A DNA stretch of 64,000 bases from Neochlamydia sp. S13 (GCF_000648235.2 NZ_AP017977.1:1178001-1242000), one strand, 5' to 3'; shown: positions 19,633 through 29,978, counted from the first letter of the stretch. Made by a program: numbers and translations. The notes: generated from the letters alone by a model not told the origin.

Positions 19633-22600
19633 CTATTGGGTGTCTTTTATATACAAGCGAACATGCTGCTTTATTTCATTTGAAATATTTTCCAGCGGGT
19701 TTCCATTTAAAAAAACCTTTAACCATTTTGTTAGCTGCCCTATCTCGGTAGGTAGAGTGGTGAGCTGGTTGTGTCTTAAGTCAAGGTGTCGCAGCTCAGA
19801 TAGCTGCCTTAGCTCTGCAGGAAGGCAGGTAAGCTGGTTATTGTTTAAGTTAAGGTATCGCAGCTGAGAAAGCTGTCCTATTTCTAGGGAAATGGAAGTA
19901 AGTTGGTTATTATCTAAGCCAAGCGCTTGCAGCTGAGGTAACTGCCCTATCTCTGCAGGGATGAAAGTAAGCTGATTGTTCTGCAAGTAAAGCCCTTGAA
20001 GCTGAGAAAGCTGCCCTATTCCTACGGGAAGGAAAGTAAGTTTGTTATTGTTTAAGCTAAGGTATTGCAGCTGAGGTAACTGCCCTATCTCTGCAGGGAT
20101 GGAAGTAAGTTGGTTATCTTCTAAGTCAAGCGTTTGCAGCTGAGACAGCTGTCCTATTCCTACGGGAAAGAAATTAAGTTTGTTATTGTTTAAGCTAAGG
20201 TATTGCAGCTGAGAAAGCTGTCCTATTTCTACCGGAAGAGAAGTAAGTTGGTTACCTTCTAAGTCAAGCGTTTGCAGCTGAGACAGCTGTCCTATTCCTA
20301 CGGGAAGGAAAGTAAGTTTGTTATTTTCTAGGTAAAGCGTTTGCAGCTGAAGTAACTGCCCTATCCCTGAAGGGATGGAAGTAAGCTGATTGTTCTGCAA
20401 GTAAAGCCTTTGAAGCTGAGACAGCTGTCCTATTCCTATGGGAAGAAAAGTAAGTTGGTTATTTTCTAAGCTAAGCGTTTGCAGCTGAGATAGCTGACCT
20501 ATCTCTGCTGGAAGGGAGGTAAGCGGGTTATTGTTTAAGGAAAGGTATTGCAGCTGAGAAAGCTGCCCTATTTCCGCGGGAAGGCAAGTAAGCTGGTTAT
20601 CATTTAAGTAAAGCACTTCCAGCTGCGATAGCTGCCCTATCTCTGCAGGAATAGAGATAAGCTGGTTATTGTTTAAGTCAAGACATTGCAGCTGAAAAAG
20701 TTGTCCTATCTCTGCTGGAAGGGAAGTAAGTTGGTTATTTTCTAAGCTAAGCGTTTGCAGCTGAGGTAACTGCCCTAACTCTGCAGGGATGAAAGTAAGC
20801 TGATTGTTCTGCAAGTAAAGCCCTTGAAGCTGAGACAGTTGTCCTATTCCTATGGGAAGAAAAGTAAGTTGGTTATTTTCTAAGCTAAGCGTTTGCAGGT
20901 GAGATAGCTGGCCTATCTCTGCCGGAAGGGAGGTAAGCGGGTTATTGTTTAAAGAAAGGTATTGCAGCTGAAAAAGTTGTCCTATCTCTGCTGGAAGGGA
21001 AGTAAGTTGGTTATTTTCTAAGCTAAGCGTTTGCAGCAGAAGTAACTGCCCTATCTCTGCAGGGATGAAAGTAAGCTGATTGTTCTGCAAGTAAAGCCCT
21101 TGAAGCTTATAAAGCTGTCCTATTCCTACGGCAAGGGAAGTAAGTTGGTTATTTTCTAAGTTAAGCGTTTGCAGATGAGATAGCTGCCCTATCTCTGCAG
21201 GGATGAAAGTAAGCTGATTGTTCTGCAAGTAAAGCCCTTGAAGCTGAGAAAGCTGTCCTATTCCTACAGGAAGGGAAGTAAGTTGGTTATTTTCTAAGCT
21301 AAGCGTTTGCAGCTGAGATAGCTGACCTATCTCTGCCGGAAGAGAGGTAAGCGGATTATTGTTTAAGTAAAGGTATTGCAGCTGAGAAAGCTGACCTATC
21401 TCCGAGGGAAGGCAAGTAAGCTGGTTATCATTTAAGTAAAGCACTTCCAGCTGCGATAATTGCCCTATCTCTGCAGGAATAGAGATAAGCGGGTTATTGT
21501 TTAAGTCAAGCCATTGCAGCTGAAAAAGTTGTCCTATCTCTGCAGGGATGAAAGTAAGCTGGTTATTTTCTAAGTTAAGCGTTTGCAGCTGAGGTAACTG
21601 CCCTATCTCTGCAGGGATGAAAGTAAGCTGATTGTTCTGTAAGTAAAGCCCTTGAAGCTGAGAAAGCTGTCCTATCTCTGCCGGAAGGGAAGTAAGTTGG
21701 TTATTTTCTAAGTTAAGCGCTTGCAGCTGAGGTAACTGCCCTATCTCTGCAGGGATGAAAGTAAGCTGATTGTTCTGCAAGTAAAGCCCTTGAAGCTGAG
21801 AAAGCTGTCCTATCTCTGCTGGAAGGGAAGTAAGTTGGTTATTTTCTAAGCTAAGCGTTTGCAGCTGAGATAACTGCCCTATCTCTGCAGGGATGAAAGT
21901 AAGCTGATTATTCTGCAAGTAAAGCCCTTGAAGCTGAGAAAGCTGTCCTATTCCTATGGGAAGGAAAGTAAGTTGGTTACCTTCTAAGTCAAGCGTTTGC
22001 AGCTGAGACAGCTGTCCTATCTGTGTCGGAAGGGAGGTAAGCGGGTTATTGTTTAAGTAAAGGTATTGCAGCTGAGAAAGCTGCCCTATTTCTAGAGGAA
22101 GGGAAGTAAGCTGGTTATTGTCTAAGCCAAGCGTTTGCAGCTGAGGTAACTGCCCTATCTCTGCGGGAATAGAGATAAGCTGGTTTCTGCTTAAACCAAG
22201 ATTTCTCAGCCGAGACAGCTGCCCTATCTCTGCGGGAAGGCAAGTAAGCTGGTTGTCGCTTAAGAAAAGCGTTCGCAGCTGCGATAGCTCCCCTATCTCT
22301 GCAGGAAGGGAGGTTAGCGGGTTATTGTTTAAGTAAAGGTATTGCAGCTGAGACAGCTGCCCTATCTCCACGGGAAGGGAAGTAAGCTGGTTATCATTTA
22401 AGTAAAGCACTTCCAGCTGCGATAGCTGCCCTATCTCTGCAGGTAAAAAGGTCAAACCAATTTCTGTTAAATCTAAGCTCGTAATAACTTTGCCATGCCT
22501 TTCAATCCAATCTCTAAAAAGCTCTCCTTTTTTTTCTAAAGGCAAATACTTGATTTCTTCTTGGTCTAAGTATTCCTTTCCACCAGGAATTTCTTTCCAA

Positions 22601-22998
22601 ATTAAGAGGCGATTAATATTTACAAGATAAGAGGAGTAGTTAGCCAGGGTAAGATATCTCTTTTCCTCGGTTTTCCATTTAAATTCTAATTCTAACGGAG
22701 AGAGAGAACTAGCTAAAGTAAAGATTTGCTTAAAGATTGCATTGATCTTTGCTATTTCAGGAAGTCCACTTTCTAGCTTATAAATCCTATCTAAAATAAA
22801 AGCCTGCTCGCTATCATTCCCTTGAGGAACATGTACTTTACCTATTTGCTTATAAAGAGAAGGCATGACTTCAGTAGCTAGCAGATGGCGCCATCTAGTA
22901 GAAACCCTAAGTAAGACAGGCCTAGGACAATACTCCAAAATAGAGGTGAGCACTTCATTAGGTAAATGCTCAATGCTGATAGAAGAGCTAGGATTCAT
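19633..22998 (-). CDS. F-box and leucine-rich-repeat protein, about 40 repeats
   Basis: The largest member of the array, 1121 residues. Residues 5-50 are F-box-like ([16 protein letters not shown] followed by [13 protein letters not shown]). A helical linker of about 120 residues follows, and from about residue 172 there are some 40 near-identical 23-residue LRRs of the form [20 protein letters not shown]. Several repeats occur in a higher-order order ([31 protein letters not shown]), showing block duplication. F-box plus LRR is the architecture of eukaryotic SCF ubiquitin-ligase substrate receptors, so a role as a secreted host-directed adaptor is likely but inferred. No secretion signal is obvious. 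The start follows AAGGA. Confidence 0.9.
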   Translation of the reverse strand: MNPSSSISIEHLPNEVLTSILEYCPRPVLLRVSTRWRHLLATEVMPSLYKQIGKVHVPQGNDSEQAFILDRIYKLESGLPEIAKINAIFKQIFTLASSLSPLELEFKWKTEEKRYLTLANYSSYLVNINRLLIWKEIPGGKEYLDQEEIKYLPLEKKGELFRDWIERHGKVITSLDLTEIGLTFLPAEIGQLSQLEVLYLNDNQLTSLPVEIGQLSQLQYLYLNNNPLTSLPAEIGELSQLRTLFLSDNQLTCLPAEIGQLSRLRNLGLSRNQLISIPAEIGQLPQLQTLGLDNNQLTSLPLEIGQLSQLQYLYLNNNPLTSLPTQIGQLSQLQTLDLEGNQLTFLPIGIGQLSQLQGLYLQNNQLTFIPAEIGQLSQLQTLSLENNQLTSLPAEIGQLSQLQGLYLQNNQLTFIPAEIGQLPQLQALNLENNQLTSLPAEIGQLSQLQGLYLQNNQLTFIPAEIGQLPQLQTLNLENNQLTFIPAEIGQLFQLQWLDLNNNPLISIPAEIGQLSQLEVLYLNDNQLTCLPSEIGQLSQLQYLYLNNNPLTSLPAEIGQLSQLQTLSLENNQLTSLPVGIGQLSQLQGLYLQNNQLTFIPAEIGQLSHLQTLNLENNQLTSLAVGIGQLYKLQGLYLQNNQLTFIPAEIGQLLLLQTLSLENNQLTSLPAEIGQLFQLQYLSLNNNPLTSLPAEIGQLSHLQTLSLENNQLTFLPIGIGQLSQLQGLYLQNNQLTFIPAELGQLPQLQTLSLENNQLTSLPAEIGQLFQLQCLDLNNNQLISIPAEIGQLSQLEVLYLNDNQLTCLPAEIGQLSQLQYLSLNNNPLTSLPAEIGQLSQLQTLSLENNQLTFLPIGIGQLSQLQRLYLQNNQLTSIPSGIGQLLQLQTLYLENNKLTFLPVGIGQLSQLQTLDLEGNQLTSLPVEIGQLSQLQYLSLNNNKLNFFPVGIGQLSQLQTLDLEDNQLTSIPAEIGQLPQLQYLSLNNNKLTFLPVGIGQLSQLQGLYLQNNQLTFIPAEIGQLPQLQALGLDNNQLTSISLEIGQLSQLRYLNLNNNQLTCLPAELRQLSELRHLDLRHNQLTTLPTEIGQLTKWLKVFLNGNPLENISNEIKQHVRLYIKDTQ

Positions 22999-23160
22999 TA
23001 TATGTCCTTCTTTAAATTATTCATATTTTCAGCCGTTTTTTAGGACATTATATACATGAACAATCCAAAATGTACAAAAAGATTTTAGAGACAAATTCTT
23101 AGCCTTTAAACTTAAAAATAGAGGGCTATAAAAAGCTTTTGGAAATTCTTCCTCTTCTTT
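22999..23160 (-). repeat. Conserved 5' flank shared by F-box-LRR genes (copy 1)
   Basis: The roughly 160 bases upstream of this start codon recur, almost base for base, upstream of other array members: 25125-25290, 29629-29795 and 31616-31780, and partly at 27659-27800. The block includes the ribosome binding site, the putative promoter, and an AT-rich leader. Duplication of coding and upstream sequence together points to tandem gene amplification. Confidence 0.8.
23047..23077 (-). promoter_or_regulatory. Putative promoter of the 1121-codon LRR gene
   Basis: On the minus strand TTGTAC (23072-23077) and a perfect TATAAT (23047-23052) are 19 bases apart, about 49 bases upstream of the ATG. The spacing is slightly long. 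The same boxes at the same spacing occur before two other array genes. Confidence 0.45.
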
Positions 23161-23297
23161 AGCAGGAAGGATATAATTGCAGATATGAATATCTCTGAAT
23201 GCGCCCAGAAGTTTATCTATATTCTTGAAGCCTTCTAACTAAGCGTACCAATTCGTTCCTATAACACATTAGATGATGAAGATACAAACTTTTTTAG

Positions 23298-25124
23298 CTA
23301 CAGGCGAAAACGCTGCTTTATTTCATCTGGAATGCTTTGCAGCGGATTTTCCTTTAAATTAAGATTTAACCTTTCAGGTAGTTGCCCTATCTTTGCAGGA
23401 AGAGTGGTGAGCTGGTTGTTGTTTAAGTAAAGCTCTTGCAGCTGCGATAGCTGTCCTACCTCAACGGGAAGGGTGGTAAGCTGGTTGTTGTTTAGGCGAA
23501 GCCATATTAGCTGTGATAACTGTCCTATCTCTGCAGGAAGGCATGTGAGCTGGTTGTTGTTTAAGTCAAGCTCTTGCAGCTGCGATAATTGCCCTATCTC
23601 TGCAGGAATAGAGATAAGCTGGTTGTTGTTTAAGTCAAGCTCTTGCAGCTGCGATAATTGCCCTATCTCTGCAGGAATAGAGATAAGCTGGTTGTTGTTT
23701 AAGTCAAGCTCTTGCAGCTGCGATAATTGCCCTATCTCTGCAGGAATAGAGATAAGCTGGTTGTTTTTTAAGTTAAGGTCTTGCAGCTGAGAAAGCTGCC
23801 CTATCTCTGCAGGAAGAGTGGTAAGCTGATTGTAGTATACTTCAAGCTTTTGCAGCTGAGAAAGCTGCCCTATTTCTGCAGGAAGGGAGATAAGTTGGCT
23901 GTTATTTAAGTAAAGCATTTGCAACTGCGATAATTGCCCTATCTCTGCAGGAAGAGTGGTAAGCTGATTGTCGTCTAAGTGAAGGCATTGCAGCTGAGAC
24001 AGCTGTCCTATCTCTGCAGGAAGGCATGTGAGCTGGTTGCCGTCTAGGTAAAGCTCTTGCAGCTGAAACAGTTGTCCTATCTCTATAGGAAGGGAAATAA
24101 GCTGGTTGTTGCTTAAATAAAGCGCTTTAAGCTTAGAAAACCGCCCTATCTCTGCAAGAAGAGTGGTAAGATGGTTACTATTTAAGTAAAGGTATTGCAG
24201 CTGAGATAGCTGCCCTATCTCTGCCGGTAGTGAGGTGAGCTGGTTATTTCTTAAATTAAGCGTTTTCAGCTGCAAAAGCTGTCCTATCTCTGGAGGAAGG
24301 GCGGTAAGCTGGTTGCTGCTTAAGCCAAGCCATTGCAACTGCGATAACTGTCCTAGCTCTACAGGAAGGCTTGTTAGCTGGTTGTTGTTTAAGTAAAGCC
24401 ATTGCAGCTGAGATAGCTGGCCTATTTCTGCAGGAAGGGAGGCAAGCTGGTTATTGTTTAAGTCAAGGTATCCCAGCTGAGACAGCTGCCCTATCTCTGA
24501 GGGTAAAGAAGTCAAGCCAATTCCTGTTAAATCTAAGCTCGTAATATCTTTGCCATACCTTTCAATCCACTCTCTAAAAAGCTCTCCTTTTTCTTCTGAA
24601 GGCAAATACTTGATTTCTTCTTGGTCTAAGTACTCTTTTCCGCCAGGAATTTTATTCCACATCAAAAGACGATTAATATTTACAAGATAAGATGAGTAAT
24701 TAGCCAAAGTAAAATATCTCTTTTCCTTAGGTTTATCTTTAAATTCTAAAGCAAAAAAAGAGCTAGCTAAAGTAAAGATTTGCTTAAAAATTGTATTTAC
24801 CTCTTTTCCTTTAAATTCTATAGGAGAAAGAGAGTTAGCTAAAGTAAAGATTTGCTTAAAGATTGCATTGACCTTTGCTACTTCAGGAAGTCCACCTTCT
24901 AGCTTATAAATCCTATCTAAAATATAAGCTTGTTCGGTAATATTTCCTTGAGGAAAATGCATTTTACCTATTTGCTTATAAAGGGAGGGCATGACTTCAG
25001 TAGCTAGCAGATGACGCCATCTTGTACACACACTAGATAAGGAAGGGCTAGCGCAAGCCTTTAAAATAGGGACTAGTATCTCACTAGGTAAATGTTCAAT
25101 AGTGATGGAAAAGCTAGAATTCAT
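23298..25124 (-). CDS. F-box and leucine-rich-repeat protein, about 17 repeats
   Basis: 608 residues. The F-box-like start ([30 protein letters not shown]) has diverged from the other array members. The linker contains a tandem duplication of about 25 residues (VNAIFKQIFTLANSLSP… repeated as VNTIFKQIFTLASSFFA…). LRRs run from about residue 195 to the C-terminus, which ends with the family cap ENPLQSIPDEIKQRFRL. Three adjacent repeats are identical at the DNA level (see 23580-23786). Likely a host-directed ubiquitin-ligase adaptor by architecture. Intact and preceded by a good Shine-Dalgarno, so probably expressed. Confidence 0.9.
   Translation of the reverse strand: MNSSFSITIEHLPSEILVPILKACASPSLSSVCTRWRHLLATEVMPSLYKQIGKMHFPQGNITEQAYILDRIYKLEGGLPEVAKVNAIFKQIFTLANSLSPIEFKGKEVNTIFKQIFTLASSFFALEFKDKPKEKRYFTLANYSSYLVNINRLLMWNKIPGGKEYLDQEEIKYLPSEEKGELFREWIERYGKDITSLDLTGIGLTSLPSEIGQLSQLGYLDLNNNQLASLPAEIGQLSQLQWLYLNNNQLTSLPVELGQLSQLQWLGLSSNQLTALPPEIGQLLQLKTLNLRNNQLTSLPAEIGQLSQLQYLYLNSNHLTTLLAEIGRFSKLKALYLSNNQLISLPIEIGQLFQLQELYLDGNQLTCLPAEIGQLSQLQCLHLDDNQLTTLPAEIGQLSQLQMLYLNNSQLISLPAEIGQLSQLQKLEVYYNQLTTLPAEIGQLSQLQDLNLKNNQLISIPAEIGQLSQLQELDLNNNQLISIPAEIGQLSQLQELDLNNNQLISIPAEIGQLSQLQELDLNNNQLTCLPAEIGQLSQLIWLRLNNNQLTTLPVEVGQLSQLQELYLNNNQLTTLPAKIGQLPERLNLNLKENPLQSIPDEIKQRFRL
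23580..23786 (-). repeat. Three consecutive identical 69-bp LRR units
   Basis: Units 23580-23648 and 23649-23717 are identical, and the third (23718-23786) is identical for its first ~46 bases. Each encodes one 23-residue LRR ([20 protein letters not shown]…). Other repeats in the gene differ by several bases, so this run expanded recently, by slippage or unequal crossing over, without shifting the frame. Confidence 0.9.
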
Positions 25125-25416
25125 TGTAAAGCCTTCTTTAAATTATTCATATTTTCAGTCGTTTTTTAGGACATTCTATACATGAACAATCCAAAACGTA
25201 CCAGAAAATTTTAGAGACAAATTCTTAGCCATTAAACTTAAAAATAAAGTACTATAAAAAGCTTTTGAAAATTCTTCCCCCTCTTTTATCAGGCGTTAAT
25301 GTTTCTTGATGATCTAGCTTGATGATCTAGGAGGTTTATCTATATCCTTAAAACCTTTTGAACATACCCATTCGTTCCTTTAATATATTAGGTGATGAAG
25401 ATACAAACTTTTTTAG

Positions 25417-27658
25417 CTACAGCCGAAAACGCTGCTTTATTTCATCTGGAATGCTTCGCAGCGGGTTTTCCTTTAAATTAAGATTTAACCTTTCAGGTAA
25501 CTGCCCTATCTCTGCAGGAAGGAAGGCTAGCTGGTTGTTGCTTAAGTCAAGTCCTTGCAGATGAGATAGCTGCCCTATCTCTGCAGGAAGGGAGATAAGT
25601 TGGTTGTTGCTTAAGTCAAGTCCTTGCAGCTGCGATAGCTGCCTTATCCATGCGGGAAAGGAGATAAGTTGTTTGTTGCTTAACCCAAGCCTTGTAGCTG
25701 TGATAGCTGCCTTATCTCTGCAGGAAGGGAGGTAAGCTGTTTGCTGTTAAGTTAAGCTGCTTCAGCCGAGACAGCTGACTTATTTCTGCAGGAAGGGAGG
25801 TAAGTTGGTTATTGTATAAGTGAAGGTATTCCAGCTGTGATAACTGTCCTATTTCTGCAGGAAGAACGGTGAGCTGGTTGCAATTTAAGTTAAGGTATTG
25901 CAGCTGAGAAAGCTGTCCTATTTCTAGGGGAAGAGAAGTAAGTTGGTTATTTTCTAAGCTAAGCATTTGCAGCTGAGGTAGCTGCCCTATCTCTGCAGGA
26001 AGAGTGGTGAGCTGGTTATTGTTTAAAAAAAGGTCCTGCAGCTGAGACAGCTGTTCTAATCCTCTGGGAAGGGAAATAAGTTGGTTATTTTCTAAGCTAA
26101 GCATTTGCAGCTGAGGTAGCTGCCCTATCTCTGCAGGAAGAGTGGTGAGCTGGTTATTGTTTAAAAAAAGGTCCTGCAGCTGAGACAGCTGTCCTATTCC
26201 TATGGGAAGGGAAATAAGTTGGTTATTTTCTAAGTCAAGCGTTTGCAACTGGGATAACCGCCCTATCTCTGCAGGGATGAAAGTAAGCTGATTGTTCTGC
26301 AAGTAAAGCCCTTGAAGCTGAGAAAGCTGTCCTATTTCTAGAGGAAGAGAAGTAAGTTGGTTATTTTCTAAGTTAAGCGTTTGCAGCTGAGGTAACTGCC
26401 CTATCTCTGCAGGAAGAGTGGTGAGCTGGTTATTGTTTAAGTAAAGGTCCTGCAGCTGAGAAAGCTGTCCTATTTCTAGGGGAAGAGAAGTAAGTTGGTT
26501 ATTGTATAAGTGAAGGTATTCCAGCTGAGAAAGCTGTCCTATTTATTGGGGAAGAGAAGTAAGTTGGTTATTTTCTAAGTTAAGCGTTTGCAGCTGAGGT
26601 AGCTGCCCTATCTCTGCAGGAAGAGTGGTGAGCTGGTTATTGTTTAAGTCAAGCCATTGCAGATGAAAAAGCTGTCCTATTTCTAGGGGAAGAGAAGTAA
26701 GTTGGTTATTTTCTAAGTTAAGCGTTTGCAGCTGAGGTAACTGCCCTATCTCTGCAGAAAGAGTGGTGAGCTGGTTATTGTTTAAGTAAAGGTATTGCAG
26801 CTGAGAAAGCTGTCCTATTTCTTGGGGAAGAGAAGTAAGTTGGTTATTTTCTAAGTTAAGCGTTTGCAGCTGAGTTAGCTGCCCTATCTCTGCAGGAAGA
26901 GTGGTGAGCTGGTTATTGTTTAAGTGAAGCCATTGCAGCTGAAAAAGTTGTCCTATCTCTGCTGGGAGGAAAGTAAGTTGGTTATTTTCTAAGTTAAGCG
27001 TTTGCAGATGAGGTAGCTGCCCTATCTCTGCTGGAAGGAAAGTAAGTTGGTTATTTTCTAAGTTAAGCGTTTGCAGATGAGGTAGCTGCCCTATCTCTGG
27101 GGATAAAGAAGTCAAGCCGATTTCCGTTAAATCTAAGCTCGTAATATCTTTGCCGTGCCTTTCAATCCAATCTCTAAAAAGCTCTCCTTTTTTTTCTAAA
27201 GGCAAATACTTGATTTCTTCTTGGTTTAAGTATTCTTCTCCCTCCGGGATTTTTTTCCAAATTAAAAGGCGGTTAATATTTACAAAATATAAGGAATAAT
27301 TAGAAAAGGTAAAATATCTTTTTTCTGCGGTTTTCCATTGAAATTCTAATTCTACTGGAGAAAGAGATTTACCTAAACTAAAGATTCGCTTAAAGATTGC
27401 ATTGACTTTTTCTATCTCAGGAAGCTCAGCTTCTAGCTTATAAAGCTTATCTAAAATAAGGGCTTGCTCGCTAACATCTCCTTGAGAAACATGCATCTTA
27501 CCTATTTGCTTATAAAGAGAAGGCATGACTTCAGTAGCTAGCAGATGGCGCCATCTAGTACAAACTCTAAGTAAGGCAGGCGTAGGACAATACTCCAAAA
27601 TCGAGGTGAGTACCTCATTAGGTAGGTTTTCAATAGTGAAAGAAGAGCTAGGATTCAT
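25417..27658 (-). pseudogene. F-box-LRR gene broken by a nonsense codon and a frameshift
   Basis: From the ATG at 27658 a normal F-box ([16 protein letters not shown]), linker and LRRs run to a TAA at 26543-26545, where a GAA codon of the PQEIGQ motif has become TAA by one base change. The same frame then continues for about 275 codons (to 25712). Near 25745 one base is missing compared with the repeat consensus, shifting the frame. The remaining repeats and the C-terminal cap (ENPLRSIPDEIKQRFRL) are still readable in the new frame to 25417. The N-terminal 371 residues could still be made. The gene is otherwise well preserved, so decay is recent. Confidence 0.85.
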
Positions 27659-27936
27659 GGTATGGGCCTCTTTAGATTTTATGCATATTTTTATGCGTTT
27701 TTGGAGTAATACATAAATGAATAAAACAAAATATACAAGAAAATTTTAGAGACAAATTTTTGCCTTTAAACTTAAAAATAGAGGGCTATAAAAAAGCTTT
27801 TGGAAATTCTTCCTCTCTTTTATCAGGCGTTAATGTTTCTTGATGAGCCGGGAGGTTTATCTATATCCTTAAAACCTTTTGAACATACCCATTCGTTCCT
27901 TTAACATATTAGGTGATGAAGATACAAACTTTCCAG

Positions 27937-29628
27937 CTACAGCCGAAAACGCTGCTTTATTTCATCGGGTATGCTTTGCAGCGGATTTCCTTTCACCTGA
28001 AAAATTTTCAGAGTAGGTAGTTGCCCTATCTCTACAGGAAGGGAGTTAAGCTGGTTCTCGCTTAAGAAAAGATCTTGCAGCTGCAATAGCTGCCCTATTT
28101 TTTCAGGAAGACGGGTAAGCTGGTTGCTGCTTAAGATAAGCGTCTGCAGCTGCGATAACTGCCCTACCTCTACAGGAAGAGCAGTAAGCTGGTTGCTGCT
28201 TAAGCCAAGCCTTTGCAGCTGTCCCAGCTGCCCTATCTCTGCAGGAAGAATGGTAAGCTGATTGTTATTTAAGTAAAGCATTTGCAACTGCGATAATTGC
28301 CCTATCTCTGCAGGAAGGGAGATAAGTTGATTGTCATCTAAGTAAAGCCATTGCAGCTGAGACAGCTGTCCTATCTCTGCGGGAAGGCATGTGAGCTGGT
28401 TACCGTCTAGGTAAAGCTCTTGCAGCTGAGACAGTTGTCCTATCTCTATAGAAAGGGAAATAAGGTGGTTGTTGTTTAAGAAAAGGTTTCGCAGCTGAGA
28501 CAGCTGCCTTATCTCTGCAGGAAGGGTGACAAGCTGGTTGTTGCTTAAGTAAAGCGCTTCAAGCTTAGAAAGCCCTCCTATTTCTGCAGGAAGAGAGGTA
28601 AGTTGGTTACTATTTAAGTAAAAGTATTGCAGCTGAGAAAGTTGCCCTATCTCTGCTGGAAGGGAGGTGAGCTGGTTATTTCTTACATTAAGCGTTTTCA
28701 GCTGCAAAAGCTGTCCTATCTCTGGAAGAAGGACGGTAAACTTGTTGCTGTTTAAGCCAAGCCATTGCAACTGCGATAGCTGTCCTATCTCTGGAGGAAG
28801 GCTTGCTAGCTGGTTGTTATTTAAGTAAAGCCATAGCAGACGAGAAAGATTCCTTATTTCTGCAGGAAGGGAGGTAAGCTGGTTATTGTTTAAGTCAAGG
28901 TGCTCCAGCTGAGAAAGTTGCCCTATATCGGTAGGAAGAGAAGCAAGCTGGTTGCTATTTAATTTAAGGGTTTGCAGCTGCGATAGCTGCCCTATCTCCG
29001 CAGGAAGGGTGGTGAGCTGGTTGCCGCTTAAGTCAAGCCATTCCAGCTGAAAAAGTTGTCCTATCTCTGCAGGTAAGAAGGTCAAGCCGACTCCTGTTAT
29101 CTCTAGCCTCGTAATATCTTTACCATGCCTTTCAATCCACTCTCTAAACAGCTCTCCTTTTTTTTCTAAAGGCAAATACTTGATTTCTTCTTGATCTAAG
29201 TGTTCCTTTCCACCAGGGATTTTATTCCAAATTAAGAGGCGATTAATATTTACAAAATATGAGGAATAATTGGACAGGGTAAAATATTGCTTTTCCCCAG
29301 TTATCCATTTAAAATCTAATTTTAAAGGAGAAAGAGAGCTAGCTAGAGCAAAGGTTTGCTTAAAGATTGCTTTGACTTTTTCTACCTCAGGAAGCTCAGA
29401 TTCTAGCTTATAAAGCTTATCTAAAATAATGGCTTGCTCGCTAACATCTCTTTGAGGAACATGCGTTTTACCTATTTGCTTATAAAGAGAAGGCATGACT
29501 TCAGTAGCTAGCAGATGGCGCCATCTAGTACAAACTCTAAGTAAGGCAGGCGTAGGACAATACTCCAAAATCGAGGTGAGTACCTCATTAGGTAAATGCT
29601 CAATGCTGATAGAAGAGCTAGGATTCAT
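27937..29628 (-). CDS. F-box and leucine-rich-repeat protein, about 16 repeats
   Basis: 563 residues, intact. F-box-like residues 5-50 ([33 protein letters not shown]), helical linker to about 170, then LRRs of the [19 protein letters not shown] type and the cap GNPLQSIPDEIKQRFRL. Its N-terminus is nearly identical to that of the broken gene at 25417-27658, while its LRR set resembles the 608-residue protein. The member thus looks like a mosaic of its neighbours, as expected from recombination inside the array. The upstream block with RBS and promoter-like boxes is of the shared type. Confidence 0.9.
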   Translation of the reverse strand: MNPSSSISIEHLPNEVLTSILEYCPTPALLRVCTRWRHLLATEVMPSLYKQIGKTHVPQRDVSEQAIILDKLYKLESELPEVEKVKAIFKQTFALASSLSPLKLDFKWITGEKQYFTLSNYSSYFVNINRLLIWNKIPGGKEHLDQEEIKYLPLEKKGELFREWIERHGKDITRLEITGVGLTFLPAEIGQLFQLEWLDLSGNQLTTLPAEIGQLSQLQTLKLNSNQLASLPTDIGQLSQLEHLDLNNNQLTSLPAEIRNLSRLLWLYLNNNQLASLPPEIGQLSQLQWLGLNSNKFTVLLPEIGQLLQLKTLNVRNNQLTSLPAEIGQLSQLQYFYLNSNQLTSLPAEIGGLSKLEALYLSNNQLVTLPAEIRQLSQLRNLFLNNNHLISLSIEIGQLSQLQELYLDGNQLTCLPAEIGQLSQLQWLYLDDNQLISLPAEIGQLSQLQMLYLNNNQLTILPAEIGQLGQLQRLGLSSNQLTALPVEVGQLSQLQTLILSSNQLTRLPEKIGQLLQLQDLFLSENQLNSLPVEIGQLPTLKIFQVKGNPLQSIPDEIKQRFRL

Positions 29629-29676
29629 TATATGTCCTTCTTTAAATTATTCATATTTTCAGCCGTTTTTTAGGAC

Positions 29677-29707
29677 ATTATATACATGAACAATCTAATA
29701 TGTACAA
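29677..29707 (-). promoter_or_regulatory. Putative promoter of the 563-codon LRR gene
   Basis: Same arrangement as at 23047-23077: TTGTAC (29702-29707) and TATAAT (29677-29682) on the minus strand, 19 bases apart, in the shared upstream block. Confidence 0.45.
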
Positions 29708-29978
29708 AAAAAATTTAGAGACAAATTCTTAGCCTTTAAATTTAAAAATAGAGGGCTATAAAAAGCTTTTGGAAATTCTTCCTCTTTTTTAGCAGGAAAG
29801 ATACGATTTCAGATATGGATGTCTCTGAATGCCCCCAGAATTTTATCTATATTCTTAAAACCTTCTAAGGATATCCATTAGTTTCTTTAACCTATTGGAT
29901 GATGAAGGAACAAACTTTTTCAGCTAAAAGCGCAGACGCTGCTTTAGCTCATCTGGATGCTTTACAACGGATTCTCAT

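Noticed and set aside
23473..23790. Plus-strand 105-codon frame opposite the LRR repeats
   Set aside because: Antisense shadow of the 69-bp repeats; it has no independent start signals or domain.
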